Assembly (NCBI RefSeq): GCF_016735115.1 | Contig: NZ_JAERQJ010000013.1 | Coordinates: forward strand, 42,525-106,524 | Length of the DNA: 64,000 nt | Direction: 5' to 3' | Source: Aquimarina mytili | GTDB lineage: Bacteria > Bacteroidota > Bacteroidia > Flavobacteriales > Flavobacteriaceae | In this document: one piece after another, positions 8,731 through 18,084 of the stretch | Position numbering within the stretch: the stretch's first letter is position 1 | Layout: each line of letters opens with the position of its first letter | Program-made: the position numbers and the translations under genes | The notes under the pieces: generated by a model | Told to the model about the DNA's origin: nothing | The model's input: only the letters and a program-made list of their open reading frames with translations | Databases searched by the model: none

Positions 8731-9990
8731 TTATTCACCCATTGCAGCAGCTACAGCAGCCGACATACGTTTATAAATACCACTCTCTAATCGTTCACGT
8801 ATTGCCGAAAATGCAACTAGTGTTTCTTCTATATCTTTCATTGTATGCGATGCCGTAGGAATTAATCGTAATAATATTAATCCTTTAGGAATAACTGGGT
8901 ACACCACAATAGAACAGAAAATACCATGATTTTCTCTAAGATCTTTAACTAATGCCATGGCTTCAGGAATACTCCCTTTTAAATAAACCGGCGTTACACA
9001 GCTTTGCGTAGTACCAAGATCAAAACCTCTATCTCTTAATCCATTTTGCAATGCATTTACATTCTCCCATAGTTTAGCTTTAAGTTCTGGCATGGTTCTA
9101 AGCATATCCAAACGCTTCAAAGCACCTACTACTAATTGCATTTGCAATGATTTCGCAAACATCTGAGAACGTAAATTATATTTAAGATAATCTATAATTT
9201 CTTGATCTGCAGCTATAAAAGCTCCTGTACTAGCCATAGATTTCGCAAAAGTCGCAAAATATACATCTATCTGGTCTTGCACACCTTGCTCCTCTCCTGT
9301 TCCTGCTCCGGTTGCTCCTAATGTTCCAAATCCATGAGCATCATCTACAAAAAGCCTGAAGTTATATTTTTCTTTTAAAGCTACTATTTCTTTTAATCTT
9401 CCTTGCTCGCCTCTCATTCCAAAAACACCTTCAGAGATTAATAAAATTCCTCCTCCTGTTTTTTCGGCCATTTTAGTAGCACGCATTAGATTTTTTTCAA
9501 TACTCTCGATATCATTATGACGATATGTATATCTTTTTCCTTGATGTAGTCGTACTCCATCAATTATACATGCATGTGCATCTACATCATATACTATAAT
9601 ATCATCTTTACTTACCAATGCATCAATGGTAGACACCATTCCTTGATAACCAAAGTTTAATAGATAAGCTGCTTCTTTATCAACAAACTCTGCAAGTTCA
9701 TTCTGAAGCTGTTCATGTAAATCTGTATGACCACTCATCATCCTTGCTCCCATTGGGTAAGCCGATCCATAATTTGCTGCTGCTTCTGCATCAACCTTGC
9801 GAACTTCTGCTTTATTGGCTAACCCCAAATAATCATTAATACTCCAAGTGATTACTTCTCTTCCTTGAAACTTCATTCTATTTGATATAGGCCCTTCTAA
9901 TTTTGGAAAAACAAAATATCCCTCTGCCTGATCTGCCCATTTTCCTAATGGTCCTTTGTCTTTATAAATTTTATCAAATAAATCTCTCAT
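8731..9990 (-). CDS. alpha-oxoamine synthase family PLP enzyme; probable cysteate/serine fatty-acyltransferase
   Basis: This 419-residue fold-type I PLP enzyme resembles serine palmitoyltransferase, KBL and AONS: DDAHGFGTLG at about 216-225 and the Schiff-base Lys250 in TFAKSMASTGAF. In Flavobacterium and relatives the closest characterised family member is cysteate fatty-acyltransferase, which condenses cysteate with acyl-CoA/ACP to start capnine/sulfonolipid synthesis. The gene next to it is a cysteine-synthase homologue, the class that makes cysteate, which supports that reading. Alternatives are serine palmitoyltransferase for sphingolipids. A terminator at 10216-10254 separates the two genes, so they are neighbours rather than one transcript. 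Confidence 0.8.
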   Translation of the reverse strand: MRDLFDKIYKDKGPLGKWADQAEGYFVFPKLEGPISNRMKFQGREVITWSINDYLGLANKAEVRKVDAEAAANYGSAYPMGARMMSGHTDLHEQLQNELAEFVDKEAAYLLNFGYQGMVSTIDALVSKDDIIVYDVDAHACIIDGVRLHQGKRYTYRHNDIESIEKNLMRATKMAEKTGGGILLISEGVFGMRGEQGRLKEIVALKEKYNFRLFVDDAHGFGTLGATGAGTGEEQGVQDQIDVYFATFAKSMASTGAFIAADQEIIDYLKYNLRSQMFAKSLQMQLVVGALKRLDMLRTMPELKAKLWENVNALQNGLRDRGFDLGTTQSCVTPVYLKGSIPEAMALVKDLRENHGIFCSIVVYPVIPKGLILLRLIPTASHTMKDIEETLVAFSAIRERLESGIYKRMSAAVAAAMGE

Positions 9991-10215
9991 CTATCAAAAA
10001 TTTGTTTCTTATAAGTGTGCGAAAATACGGAAAATTGATTTGATGGCATAATTATATTCTAATTCACTTTTACAAAGTTTCATTTTAACAAATCATCATC
10101 TCAGTACTCTCAAACAACCAAATATATTAATGTTTTTTGTTAATTTAATGATTAAAAACAAACCAAACACAAGTTTATTTGCTGTTTTCTTGTATTTAGA
10201 TTTAAAAGATATTAT

Positions 10216-10254
10216 AAAAAAATGCATTTGATCGTTGATCAAATGCATTTTATC
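10216..10254 (-). terminator. terminator after the cysteine-synthase-like gene
   Basis: A perfect 15-bp stem (10219-10233 with 10237-10251, loop GTT) with an A run on the plus-strand left side, i.e. a U run in the minus-strand transcript. Confidence 0.85.
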
Positions 10255-10271
10255 TTTCAATTTCTTATGTT

Positions 10272-11312
10272 TTATTTAATGAACTGAACTTTAGTAGCAT
10301 CAGCTTCATGTTGGCTATCAAAAAAGCCTTGTTCCATCATCCAATCATCACTAAATACCTTACTCATATATCTTGAGCCATGATCCGGCAGGATTACAAT
10401 TACATTACTATTTTCATCAAATTCTCCCTGTGCTGCTAGTTGCTTGATTCCTTGAAGCGCAGCTCCACTAGTGTATCCAAGAAACAAACCTTCTGTTCTC
10501 GCTAACTCTCTAGCAGTATGTGCACTATCTTCATCATTTACTTTTTCAAACTTATCAATTGCTTCAAAGTCTGTTGCAGTAGGAATTAGGTTTTTACCCA
10601 ATCCTTCAATGCGGTATGGATATATTTCATCTCTATCAAACTCTTTGGTTTCATGATATTTCTTTAACACAGAACCATAAGCATCTATACCCAAAACTCT
10701 AATGTCTTTGTTTTTCTCTTTGAGGTATCTGGCCGTACCCGATATGGTACCACCCGTTCCACAACAAGCAACAAAATGTGTAAGATGTCCATTAGTCTGA
10801 TCCCAAATTTCAGGGCCAGTTGAATTAAAATGAGCATCAATATTCAATTCATTAAAATATTGATTTATATAAACTGAACCTTTTATTTCTTCATGTAAAC
10901 GTTTAGCCACCTGGTAATATGATCTTGGGTCATCTGCACTAACATGAGCTGGACAAACATAAACTTTTGCTCCCATATTTTTGAGCATCGCTATTTTATC
11001 CTTAGATGATTTAGAGCTAACTGCTAAAATACAGTCATATCCTTTAATAACACTTACCATCGCAAGGCTAAATCCAGTATTACCACTGGTGGTTTCTATA
11101 ATAGTATCACCTGGTTTAAGAATACCTTTTTTTTCAGCTTGTTCTATTATGTAAAGTGCAATTCTATCTTTTGTAGAGTGCCCTGGGTTGAAGGATTCTA
11201 TTTTAGCATAGTAATTCCCAGGAAAGCCGTTCATAATTTTGTTCAGTTTTACAAGTGGAGTATTACCTATAAGTTCTAAAACATTATTATAAGCCTGTAT
11301 ATTTTCTCTCAT
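10272..11312 (-). CDS. cysteine-synthase family PLP enzyme (candidate cysteate synthase)
   Basis: Fold-type II PLP enzyme. The start is set at 11312 (MRENIQAYNN), 15 codons inside the longest ORF, because family similarity starts there; this gives 346 residues. The PLP Lys is about residue 48 in NPGHSTKDR and the PLP-phosphate/substrate loop is TTSGNTG (74-80). The motif before Lys is GHST rather than GGSV of CysK, and the C-terminal part is longer than CysK, so substrate preference may differ. Its position next to an alpha-oxoamine synthase suggests it forms cysteate from O-phosphoserine and sulfite for sulfonolipid (inference). A simple cysteine synthase or cystathionine beta-synthase-like role remains possible. 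Confidence 0.82.
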   Translation of the reverse strand: MRENIQAYNNVLELIGNTPLVKLNKIMNGFPGNYYAKIESFNPGHSTKDRIALYIIEQAEKKGILKPGDTIIETTSGNTGFSLAMVSVIKGYDCILAVSSKSSKDKIAMLKNMGAKVYVCPAHVSADDPRSYYQVAKRLHEEIKGSVYINQYFNELNIDAHFNSTGPEIWDQTNGHLTHFVACCGTGGTISGTARYLKEKNKDIRVLGIDAYGSVLKKYHETKEFDRDEIYPYRIEGLGKNLIPTATDFEAIDKFEKVNDEDSAHTARELARTEGLFLGYTSGAALQGIKQLAAQGEFDENSNVIVILPDHGSRYMSKVFSDDWMMEQGFFDSQHEADATKVQFIK

Positions 11313-11403
11313 ATAGTTGTGTTTTAACAGGCTTGTGAAATGTAATGGGGGTTCCACTAGACCTGTTTCAAAAAACGGTACGAAGTTACACTATTTTTTT
11401 TAA

Positions 11404-13539
11404 TTAATCTTTGATATCTTCTAAATCTAATAAAAACGCATATTCTTCAGCTATTTCTTTTAAGGCTTCGAACCTTCCTGAAGCACCTCCATGACCTGCT
11501 TTCATATTGGTATGTAGCAATAATAAATGATCATCAGTCTTCAATTCTCTTAACTTAGCCACCCATTTTGCTGGTTCCCAATATTGTACTTGTGAATCAT
11601 GTAACCCTGTGGTTACTAGCATATTTGGATATTTTTGGGCTGTAACATTATCGTAAGGAGAATATGATTTCATGTATTGATAATACTTTTCTTCATTTGG
11701 ATTACCCCACTCATCATACTCACCAGTTGTTAAAGGTATACTATCATCTAGCATTGTGGTAACTACATCAACAAATGGAACCGCAGCTACTACTCCATTA
11801 TACAACTCTGGAGCCATATTAACAATTGCTCCCATTAACAATCCTCCTGCAGAGCCTCCCATTGCATATAAATGATCTGAAGAAGTATATCCTTGTTCAA
11901 TTAAAAATTTAGAACAATCTATAAAATCGGTAAATGTATTTTTCTTCTTTAAAAGTTTTCCATCTTCGTACCAAGATCTTCCTAAATATTCGCTTCCTCT
12001 AACATGAGCAATGGCAAAAATAAACCCTCTATCCAACAAACTTAATCGTACTGTAGAAAAATATGGGTCTATGGTAGAACCATACGATCCATAACCATAT
12101 TGCAACAATGGATTTTTGCCATTTTTTTCTATTCCTTTTTTATACACCATAGACACTGGAATTTTTGTTCCATCTTGAGCCGTGGCCCATACCCTTTCAG
12201 ATGTATACTCATTCTTATCAAATTTACCCCCCAGAACCTCTTGTTCTTTTTTAATTTCTTTCTCTTTGGTATCCATATCAAAATCAATAACCGAATTAGG
12301 CGTTGTAAGAGAATTGTATGAATATCTCAGCACATTTGTTTCAAAATCAGGGTTAGTACTCACAAAAGCTGTATACGTTTCATTATCAAAAGGCAAATAA
12401 TAATCTGCAGTCCCATCCCATCTTTTAATATTAATTCTATTAAGCCCATTACTTCGCTCACTAATTACATAATGATCTTTAAAAATTTCAATATCTTCAA
12501 CCAATACGGTATCTCTATGTGATATTAAGTCTTCCCAATTTTCTTTTTTTGTGTTTTCTTCAGGAACCTTTACTATTTTAAAATTAGTAGCACCATCTGC
12601 ATTAGTAAGCACATAAAAATTTTGCCCGTAATGTGCAATGTCGTATTCAAGTCCTCGTGTTCTTGGTTGAAAAACTGTGAACTCTCCCATCGGATCATCT
12701 GCTCGCAAAATTCTGTATTCTGAGGTTAATGTGCTACTTGAACCAATAACAATATATTTTTTTGATTTTGTCTTATAAACAAACGTATTAAAAGTGTCAT
12801 CCGTTTCATTATACACCTCTACATCTTCGGCCGAATCATTACCAAGAATATGTCTAAATATCCTATCTGATCTTAGTGTTTCATCATCTTTCTTTGTATA
12901 AAACAGTGTTTTACCATCTGCTGCCCAAGTACTGCCTCCTGATGTAGTTTCTATAATATCGGGATATAGCTCTCCTGTAATTAAATTCTTGATTCTAATG
13001 GTGTATTTACGTCTACTAACTGTATCAACTCCAAATGCAATATGCGTATTATCTGGACTTATGTTTAGCCCTACCATTCTAAAATAACTATGTCCTTTTG
13101 CCTCTTCATTACAATCAAATAAAATTTCTTCTTTGGCATCCAGTGTTTCCTTTTTTCTAGAATATATCGGATAATCCTTCCCTTTTTCATATCGCGTGAT
13201 ATACCAATACCCGTTAAGCTTATATGGAACCGAAGAATCGTCTTCTTTAATACGTCCCTTCATTTCTTCAAAAAGATCTGCCTGAAAATCTTTGGTATGC
13301 GCTGTCATTCTATCATTATAATCATTCTCCCGCTCGAGGTAATCAATCACTTCAGGGTTTTCTCTTTCATTTAACCAAAAATAATTATCCACACGAACAT
13401 CATCATGTTTTTCAAGGTTTGTTGGCTTTTTATCGGCAACAGGCGCCGCTATTTTGGTATCCAATGTCGTCATTTTGTTATTTTTACATGAAGTTGCAAA
13501 AGTAAGTGATAATAAAAATATAATGTATGAAGTTTTCAT
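11404..13539 (-). CDS. ptrB: S9 family oligopeptidase B, lipoprotein
   Basis: A 711-residue prolyl-oligopeptidase-family serine peptidase. It begins with an SPII signal (lipobox FATSC), then the beta-propeller region (residues 60-430) and the C-terminal alpha/beta hydrolase domain with nucleophile GGSAGG and catalytic-His region HTNMKAGHGG. The segment ending PFVDVVTTMLD is typical of oligopeptidase B, which cuts small peptides after basic residues. Lipidation suggests it works in the periplasm or on the cell surface. It is transcribed alone. Confidence 0.92.
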   Translation of the reverse strand: MKTSYIIFLLSLTFATSCKNNKMTTLDTKIAAPVADKKPTNLEKHDDVRVDNYFWLNERENPEVIDYLERENDYNDRMTAHTKDFQADLFEEMKGRIKEDDSSVPYKLNGYWYITRYEKGKDYPIYSRKKETLDAKEEILFDCNEEAKGHSYFRMVGLNISPDNTHIAFGVDTVSRRKYTIRIKNLITGELYPDIIETTSGGSTWAADGKTLFYTKKDDETLRSDRIFRHILGNDSAEDVEVYNETDDTFNTFVYKTKSKKYIVIGSSSTLTSEYRILRADDPMGEFTVFQPRTRGLEYDIAHYGQNFYVLTNADGATNFKIVKVPEENTKKENWEDLISHRDTVLVEDIEIFKDHYVISERSNGLNRINIKRWDGTADYYLPFDNETYTAFVSTNPDFETNVLRYSYNSLTTPNSVIDFDMDTKEKEIKKEQEVLGGKFDKNEYTSERVWATAQDGTKIPVSMVYKKGIEKNGKNPLLQYGYGSYGSTIDPYFSTVRLSLLDRGFIFAIAHVRGSEYLGRSWYEDGKLLKKKNTFTDFIDCSKFLIEQGYTSSDHLYAMGGSAGGLLMGAIVNMAPELYNGVVAAVPFVDVVTTMLDDSIPLTTGEYDEWGNPNEEKYYQYMKSYSPYDNVTAQKYPNMLVTTGLHDSQVQYWEPAKWVAKLRELKTDDHLLLLHTNMKAGHGGASGRFEALKEIAEEYAFLLDLEDIKD

Positions 13540-13650
13540 CTATTTATAATAAATTTATCTATTGATTATTATCTAACCATAATATTACTGTTTTTGGCTT
13601 TTCTGAACCATTTCATAGTAATTCTCTTAGGCTATTTAAGGCCAAAATAC

Positions 13651-13658
13651 TAATTTTG
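13651..13658 (+). promoter_or_regulatory. -7 promoter element of the ybaB gene
   Basis: TAATTTTG matches TAnnTTTG and lies 28 bases before the ybaB start. No good -33 TTG is seen. Confidence 0.4.
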
Positions 13659-13685
13659 TTTTTATAATTTTTAAAAAACGCATAC

Positions 13686-14009
13686 ATGTTTGGAGATATG
13701 ATGGGAATGATGGGTAAACTAAAAGAAACCCAAAAAAAAGTTGAAGAAACGAAGAAAAGAATGGACTCTGTTTTAATTGACGAAAGCAGTACAGACAACT
13801 TTTTAAAGGTTACAATAACCGCAAATAGAAAAATAACTGGTATATCTATTGACGATGCATTATTAGAAGACAAAGAACAGCTTGAAGATTATTTAATCTT
13901 AACAATCAATAAAGCTATTGCTAAAGCTACACAAATACAAGAATCCGAATTAGCAGCTGTTGCAAAGGAAGGAATGCCAAACATTCCCGGATTAGACATG
14001 TTTAAGTAA
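13686..14009 (+). CDS. YbaB/EbfC nucleoid-associated protein
   Basis: A 107-residue protein of the usual family length. It begins with the Met/Gly-rich segment MFGDMMGMMGKLKE, has an N-terminal coiled coil (residues 10-30), a central beta-hairpin (FLKVTITANRKI) and a Met/Pro/Gly tail (GMPNIPGLDMFK), all typical of the dimeric tweezer-like DNA-binding proteins. In many bacteria ybaB is beside dnaX and recR; here it is alone between an oligopeptidase and yegP. Confidence 0.92.
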   Translation: MFGDMMGMMGKLKETQKKVEETKKRMDSVLIDESSTDNFLKVTITANRKITGISIDDALLEDKEQLEDYLILTINKAIAKATQIQESELAAVAKEGMPNIPGLDMFK

Positions 14010-14133
14010 TATTGATTGTTTCAGAATCATATTTGTGGTTAAAAAAATACGCTTCGTTGTTTTTACATTTTTCTTTTTGCATTTAATTCTATAATTTTAA
14101 CAAAAGCTAAAAAATTAACTAAAATCAAATAGT

Positions 14134-14454
14134 ATGTTTGAACTCAAAAACAAGGAAGGGTCAAGTTTTCACTTCACATTAAAAGCAAAAAACGGACAAG
14201 TAATCCTTAGTAGTGAAGTATATAATAGCAAATCAGCTGCAGAAAATGGTATTGCCTCTGTAAAGAAAAATTCTCCAGAAGATGGAAGATATGAGCGTAA
14301 AACAGCAAAAAATGGTAAATTCTATTTCAATCTTAAGGCTGGCAATGGCCAAGTAATCGGAAGTAGCCAGATGTATTCTTCAGAATCAGGAATGGAAAAC
14401 GGAATAAACTCTGTAAAAGAAAATGCACCCGGAGCTGATACTAAAGAGGTCTAA
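14134..14454 (+). CDS. YegP-family (DUF1508) protein with two repeats
   Basis: 106 residues made of two tandem DUF1508 units of about 50 residues each. Unit 1 has FHFTLKAKNGQVILSSEVY and unit 2 has FYFNLKAGNGQVIGSSQMY; each is followed by a GI-x-SVK motif. The family forms a small dimeric beta fold of unknown function and is often upregulated under stress. It is convergent with the threonine aldolase gene. Confidence 0.93.
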   Translation: MFELKNKEGSSFHFTLKAKNGQVILSSEVYNSKSAAENGIASVKKNSPEDGRYERKTAKNGKFYFNLKAGNGQVIGSSQMYSSESGMENGINSVKENAPGADTKEV

Positions 14455-14488
14455 AATTTTAAGTGTTAAGTTTATTTATAAAACCAAA

Positions 14489-14524
14489 TAAAGCTGTTCA
14501 ATGATTATAGAACAGCTTTATTTA
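14489..14524. terminator. shared terminator overlapping the aldolase 3' end
   Basis: An 11-bp perfect stem TAAAGCTGTTC/GAACAGCTTTA (14489-14499, 14510-14520). The right arm lies inside the last codons of the minus-strand aldolase gene, so the hairpin serves yegP and is partly coding on the other strand. Confidence 0.75.
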
Positions 14525-15539
14525 GTTTTATAGAGGATAGCACTTCTAAAAAATGCGCGTGCATATCTTTAGTATAATCTAAATGGGTGACAAACCTTAA
14601 TTTACCTTGTCCCATTCCATAAAAATGAATGTTCTTTGCAGCCATTTTAGCAATAAATTCATTTTCATCACTATCAATGTTAAATATAATGATATTGGTA
14701 TCTATAGGTTCAACATGTGTTACAAAGGATAGTTTTTGTAATACTTCTCCAATTTCTTTAGCTCTTTGATGATCTTCTGATAATCTATTAATATGATTAT
14801 CCAATGCATACAATCCTGCGGCAGCCATATAACCAATTTGTCTCATCCCTCCTCCCAAAACTTTACGAATTCTGATAGCTTTTTCCATAATATCCTTATT
14901 GCCTATTAAAACTGATCCGACAGGAGCTCCCAAACCTTTACTCAGGCATACCGAGATTGTATCAAAGATCTCTCCGTATTGTTTAGGGTCTTCTTGCTTA
15001 ACCACCAAAGCATTCCACAATCTTGCCCCGTCCAAATGATAACCAAGATTATGAGCGACACACACCTCTTTGATTTTTTTTATCTCTTCAAAATCATAGC
15101 AAGCCCCTCCACCCTTATTAGTTGTGTTTTCTATGCAAACCAAACTGGTTAAAGGACTGTGATAAAAATCCGGAGGATTAATAGATTCTTCTACTTGGGA
15201 AGCCGTTATCATACCTCTATAACCATCAATTAACTTACATGACACTCCACTATTAAAAGACACTCCTCCACCTTCATAATTATACACATGCGCATATTTA
15301 TCTGCAATCAGTTGTTCTCCTAATTGTGTATGCAGTTTTATCGCTGCTTGATTTGCCATACTACCCGAAGGGAAAAACAATGCATCATCCATACCAAACA
15401 TCTCAGCAATTCTACGTTCTAATTCATTTACTGTTGGGTCTTCTTTATATACATCATCTCCTACTTCTGCATTCATCATTGCATGAAGCATTTCAGGTGT
15501 TGGTTTGGTAATCGTATCGCTTCTAAGATCTATTTTCAT
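14505..15539 (-). CDS. low-specificity threonine aldolase family PLP enzyme
   Basis: I chose the start MKIDLRSDT at 15539, 20 codons into the ORF, since the family begins with IDLRSDT. The resulting 344 residues match the family length. PLP Lys is in SVCLSKGLGAPVGS, the PLP aspartate region is YHLDGARLWNA, and FFPSGSMANQ is the N-terminal cofactor loop. It cleaves threonine or allo-threonine to glycine and acetaldehyde. The start is 22 bases downstream of the metalloprotease stop on the same strand, so the two may share a transcript. Confidence 0.92.
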   Translation of the reverse strand: MKIDLRSDTITKPTPEMLHAMMNAEVGDDVYKEDPTVNELERRIAEMFGMDDALFFPSGSMANQAAIKLHTQLGEQLIADKYAHVYNYEGGGVSFNSGVSCKLIDGYRGMITASQVEESINPPDFYHSPLTSLVCIENTTNKGGGACYDFEEIKKIKEVCVAHNLGYHLDGARLWNALVVKQEDPKQYGEIFDTISVCLSKGLGAPVGSVLIGNKDIMEKAIRIRKVLGGGMRQIGYMAAAGLYALDNHINRLSEDHQRAKEIGEVLQKLSFVTHVEPIDTNIIIFNIDSDENEFIAKMAAKNIHFYGMGQGKLRFVTHLDYTKDMHAHFLEVLSSIKLNKAVL

Positions 15540-15561
15540 GTATCCTAATTTTGAAAAACTT

Positions 15562-17973
15562 TTAAAAATTACATCTAAAGCTCCCAATCGGAGAACCATC
15601 AGGAATTTTAGGCGAAGGTACTATTTTAAAATTTTCGGGTTTATCTAAAAAGTCGTTAATCTGTTTCACATAATAATCATTATACATTCTATCCAATACA
15701 TCTTCACTTTTTCCTTTTAGCACTTTTAATAAACCAACTATTTTTGAATATGCTATTGCATTAACCTGGGGATAAGCATTCTTATCTCTACTCAACTTCA
15801 TAAGGTGCTTTATCACATTTGAAGCTACAGTATACTGGATTTCTTTATCATAATTAGTATTTGATTTAGTTTTAAACGTTAATTCAATTAATTGATCCAA
15901 AGTTTCTGACAACCCTAGTTGATTTTGATCCATGCCTTTTTGTTGTACCAATCGTGAGGCTCTTTCGGGGTGCAATAAAAGAGATAAACTCATATCACTT
16001 GCTGTTGAAGCCACACTTAGGGGATCAAAACCAACCCCCGTTTTACTCTTAAAAGACTCTCTTGTTCTATTATACTGAAATGCCCTAGGAGGAAACAACT
16101 CCAATTTATCTACCGGAATTGATAAAACTTCTGGTGATAATGTTTTTAACACTTGCGCTAACGCATTTTTCTGTTTTTTTGCATCCACTCTTTCGACTAC
16201 AATCTGATTATCTCCTTTTACAGCATAATTATAATTTAATCCTGCGATAAGTTTTACAGCAGCTTCGGTTTGATACCTATGAAAGAAATAAAGAGGAACA
16301 AAGACATCTTCTAAAACCGAGTATGGCTCATTACTTTTGATATTATCAACAGAAAAATTGCGTATTGCAGTTTTTCTAACCTGTAATATATTCTCTAATT
16401 CGTCGGAAGCACTTTTTCCATTATCCCAAAGATGTGCTAATTCATGGGCACCTCCAATTGGTCTGGCATCACTATCCGAAATAAATCGTAGTCCTGATTG
16501 ATATGCATTATTCAAAATTTTATTGAGTTCTTCAGCTTCATTTACTTTTTTATCGAACTCAGAGTAACTATACGCAACGGTTACCTTATCCCAATCTCCT
16601 ATCTTGGTATCATAGGCATTAGACAGATCAATATTTCCATCTTTAAGAGATACTTTGGGGTGTGGATAGTCCATCACAGATGCTCTGTTATTTCTACTCG
16701 CTGCAAAATTATGTGCAAAACCCAAAGTGTGTCCAACTTCATGTGCTGATAATTGTCGAATACGAGCTAAAGCCATTTCTAACATGGGTTGATAATTATC
16801 ATCACTATCCTTAAATGGTTGATTTAATAAAGCCTGAGCAATTAAAAAATCTTGTCGAATACGTAAACTACCAAGACTTACATGTCCTTTTAGTATTTCT
16901 CCCGTTCTTGGATCTACAACACTGGCACCATAACTCCACCCTCTCGTAGATCGATGTACCCATTGTATCACATTATATCTTAAATCCATAGGATCGGCAT
17001 CTTCGGGTAATATCTTAACCTGGAATGCATCTTTAAAACCAATTGCTTCATAAGCCTGATTCCACCAACGGGCACCATCCAGTAGAGCAGATCTCACAGG
17101 TTCAGGAGTACCAGGATCCAAGTAATAAATAATGGGTTCTTTTGCTTCACTAACATTTTGATCGGGAAATTTTTTCTCTAATCGGTGTCTAATAATATAT
17201 CGTTTCGTAATTGATTCTTGAATTGGAGTGGCATAATCCATATATGAAATAGATATAGCACCACTTCGTGGATCAAACACTCTTTTTTTATACCCCTGGT
17301 CGGGTAATTTCACAAAAGAATGATGTTGAATAACTGTCAAAAACTTAGAATTTGGAGCCACAGACCTTATATTTTCTCCTTTTGCAACTCCTTTGTATGT
17401 AATCAACGCTTCAAATTCTATATTCTTCGGAAAAGCTTTTGTACGTTCAAGACTTAATGCACTTTTTTCTTTATCAACAGCATAAACACCTTCTTTTTGA
17501 GATTTCAACCACTCAATCACATTATGAGCATCCTGCATCAAAAATGGGGTAAGGTCAATTATATAGGTACCCGATTTTTCTTCCTTAATAGGAAAACCAA
17601 ACAAAACTGACTTTGCAAATGCCTGTTCAACACTTTTCTTCTCTAGTACATTATCCGTTATTGCTCGATAACGCTGATTGGGTTGCACTAATAATAATTT
17701 GTTTCCTGCTTTTTGAAACTTCACTATCACGCCATCTCCAATTTGCCCCCTATCGAGACCTATATCATTAGATCCCAATCCTGTTGTTAAAGAATGAACA
17801 TATAAAAACTCCGTATTCAGTTGATCAACTTCTAAGTATATTTCATCTTTTTCCCCGTTATAATGAAAATTAAAAAAACCATTATACGGTGTTAGGTTTT
17901 TATACTGTTCTAAAAATTGGCCTGATATAGCCCCTGTAACTATCAGAAAGATAGAAAGAAAGAATTGTTTCAT
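15562..17973 (-). CDS. zinc-dependent metalloprotease (DUF5117-type)
   Basis: About 803 residues from the preferred start MKQFFLSIF at 17973, which opens a signal peptide; a longer start at 17997 only adds 8 residues. The zinc site is HEVGHTLGFAHNF (HExxHxxGxxH) in the middle, preceded by an N-terminal exported beta domain of the DUF5117/DUF5118 kind and followed by a C-terminal DUF4953-like region. These are large periplasmic or outer-membrane metalloproteases common in Bacteroidota; natural substrate unknown. Confidence 0.88.
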   Translation of the reverse strand: MKQFFLSIFLIVTGAISGQFLEQYKNLTPYNGFFNFHYNGEKDEIYLEVDQLNTEFLYVHSLTTGLGSNDIGLDRGQIGDGVIVKFQKAGNKLLLVQPNQRYRAITDNVLEKKSVEQAFAKSVLFGFPIKEEKSGTYIIDLTPFLMQDAHNVIEWLKSQKEGVYAVDKEKSALSLERTKAFPKNIEFEALITYKGVAKGENIRSVAPNSKFLTVIQHHSFVKLPDQGYKKRVFDPRSGAISISYMDYATPIQESITKRYIIRHRLEKKFPDQNVSEAKEPIIYYLDPGTPEPVRSALLDGARWWNQAYEAIGFKDAFQVKILPEDADPMDLRYNVIQWVHRSTRGWSYGASVVDPRTGEILKGHVSLGSLRIRQDFLIAQALLNQPFKDSDDNYQPMLEMALARIRQLSAHEVGHTLGFAHNFAASRNNRASVMDYPHPKVSLKDGNIDLSNAYDTKIGDWDKVTVAYSYSEFDKKVNEAEELNKILNNAYQSGLRFISDSDARPIGGAHELAHLWDNGKSASDELENILQVRKTAIRNFSVDNIKSNEPYSVLEDVFVPLYFFHRYQTEAAVKLIAGLNYNYAVKGDNQIVVERVDAKKQKNALAQVLKTLSPEVLSIPVDKLELFPPRAFQYNRTRESFKSKTGVGFDPLSVASTASDMSLSLLLHPERASRLVQQKGMDQNQLGLSETLDQLIELTFKTKSNTNYDKEIQYTVASNVIKHLMKLSRDKNAYPQVNAIAYSKIVGLLKVLKGKSEDVLDRMYNDYYVKQINDFLDKPENFKIVPSPKIPDGSPIGSFRCNF

Positions 17974-18084
17974 AAATAATGATTTATGTGAAAGCATTTA
18001 CAAAATTTTTAAAGCTATAAAATAATCGAAAAAATGTTTCTTACTGAAGTGTTAAATCCTATTTTTGCCATAAACAATTCGATT

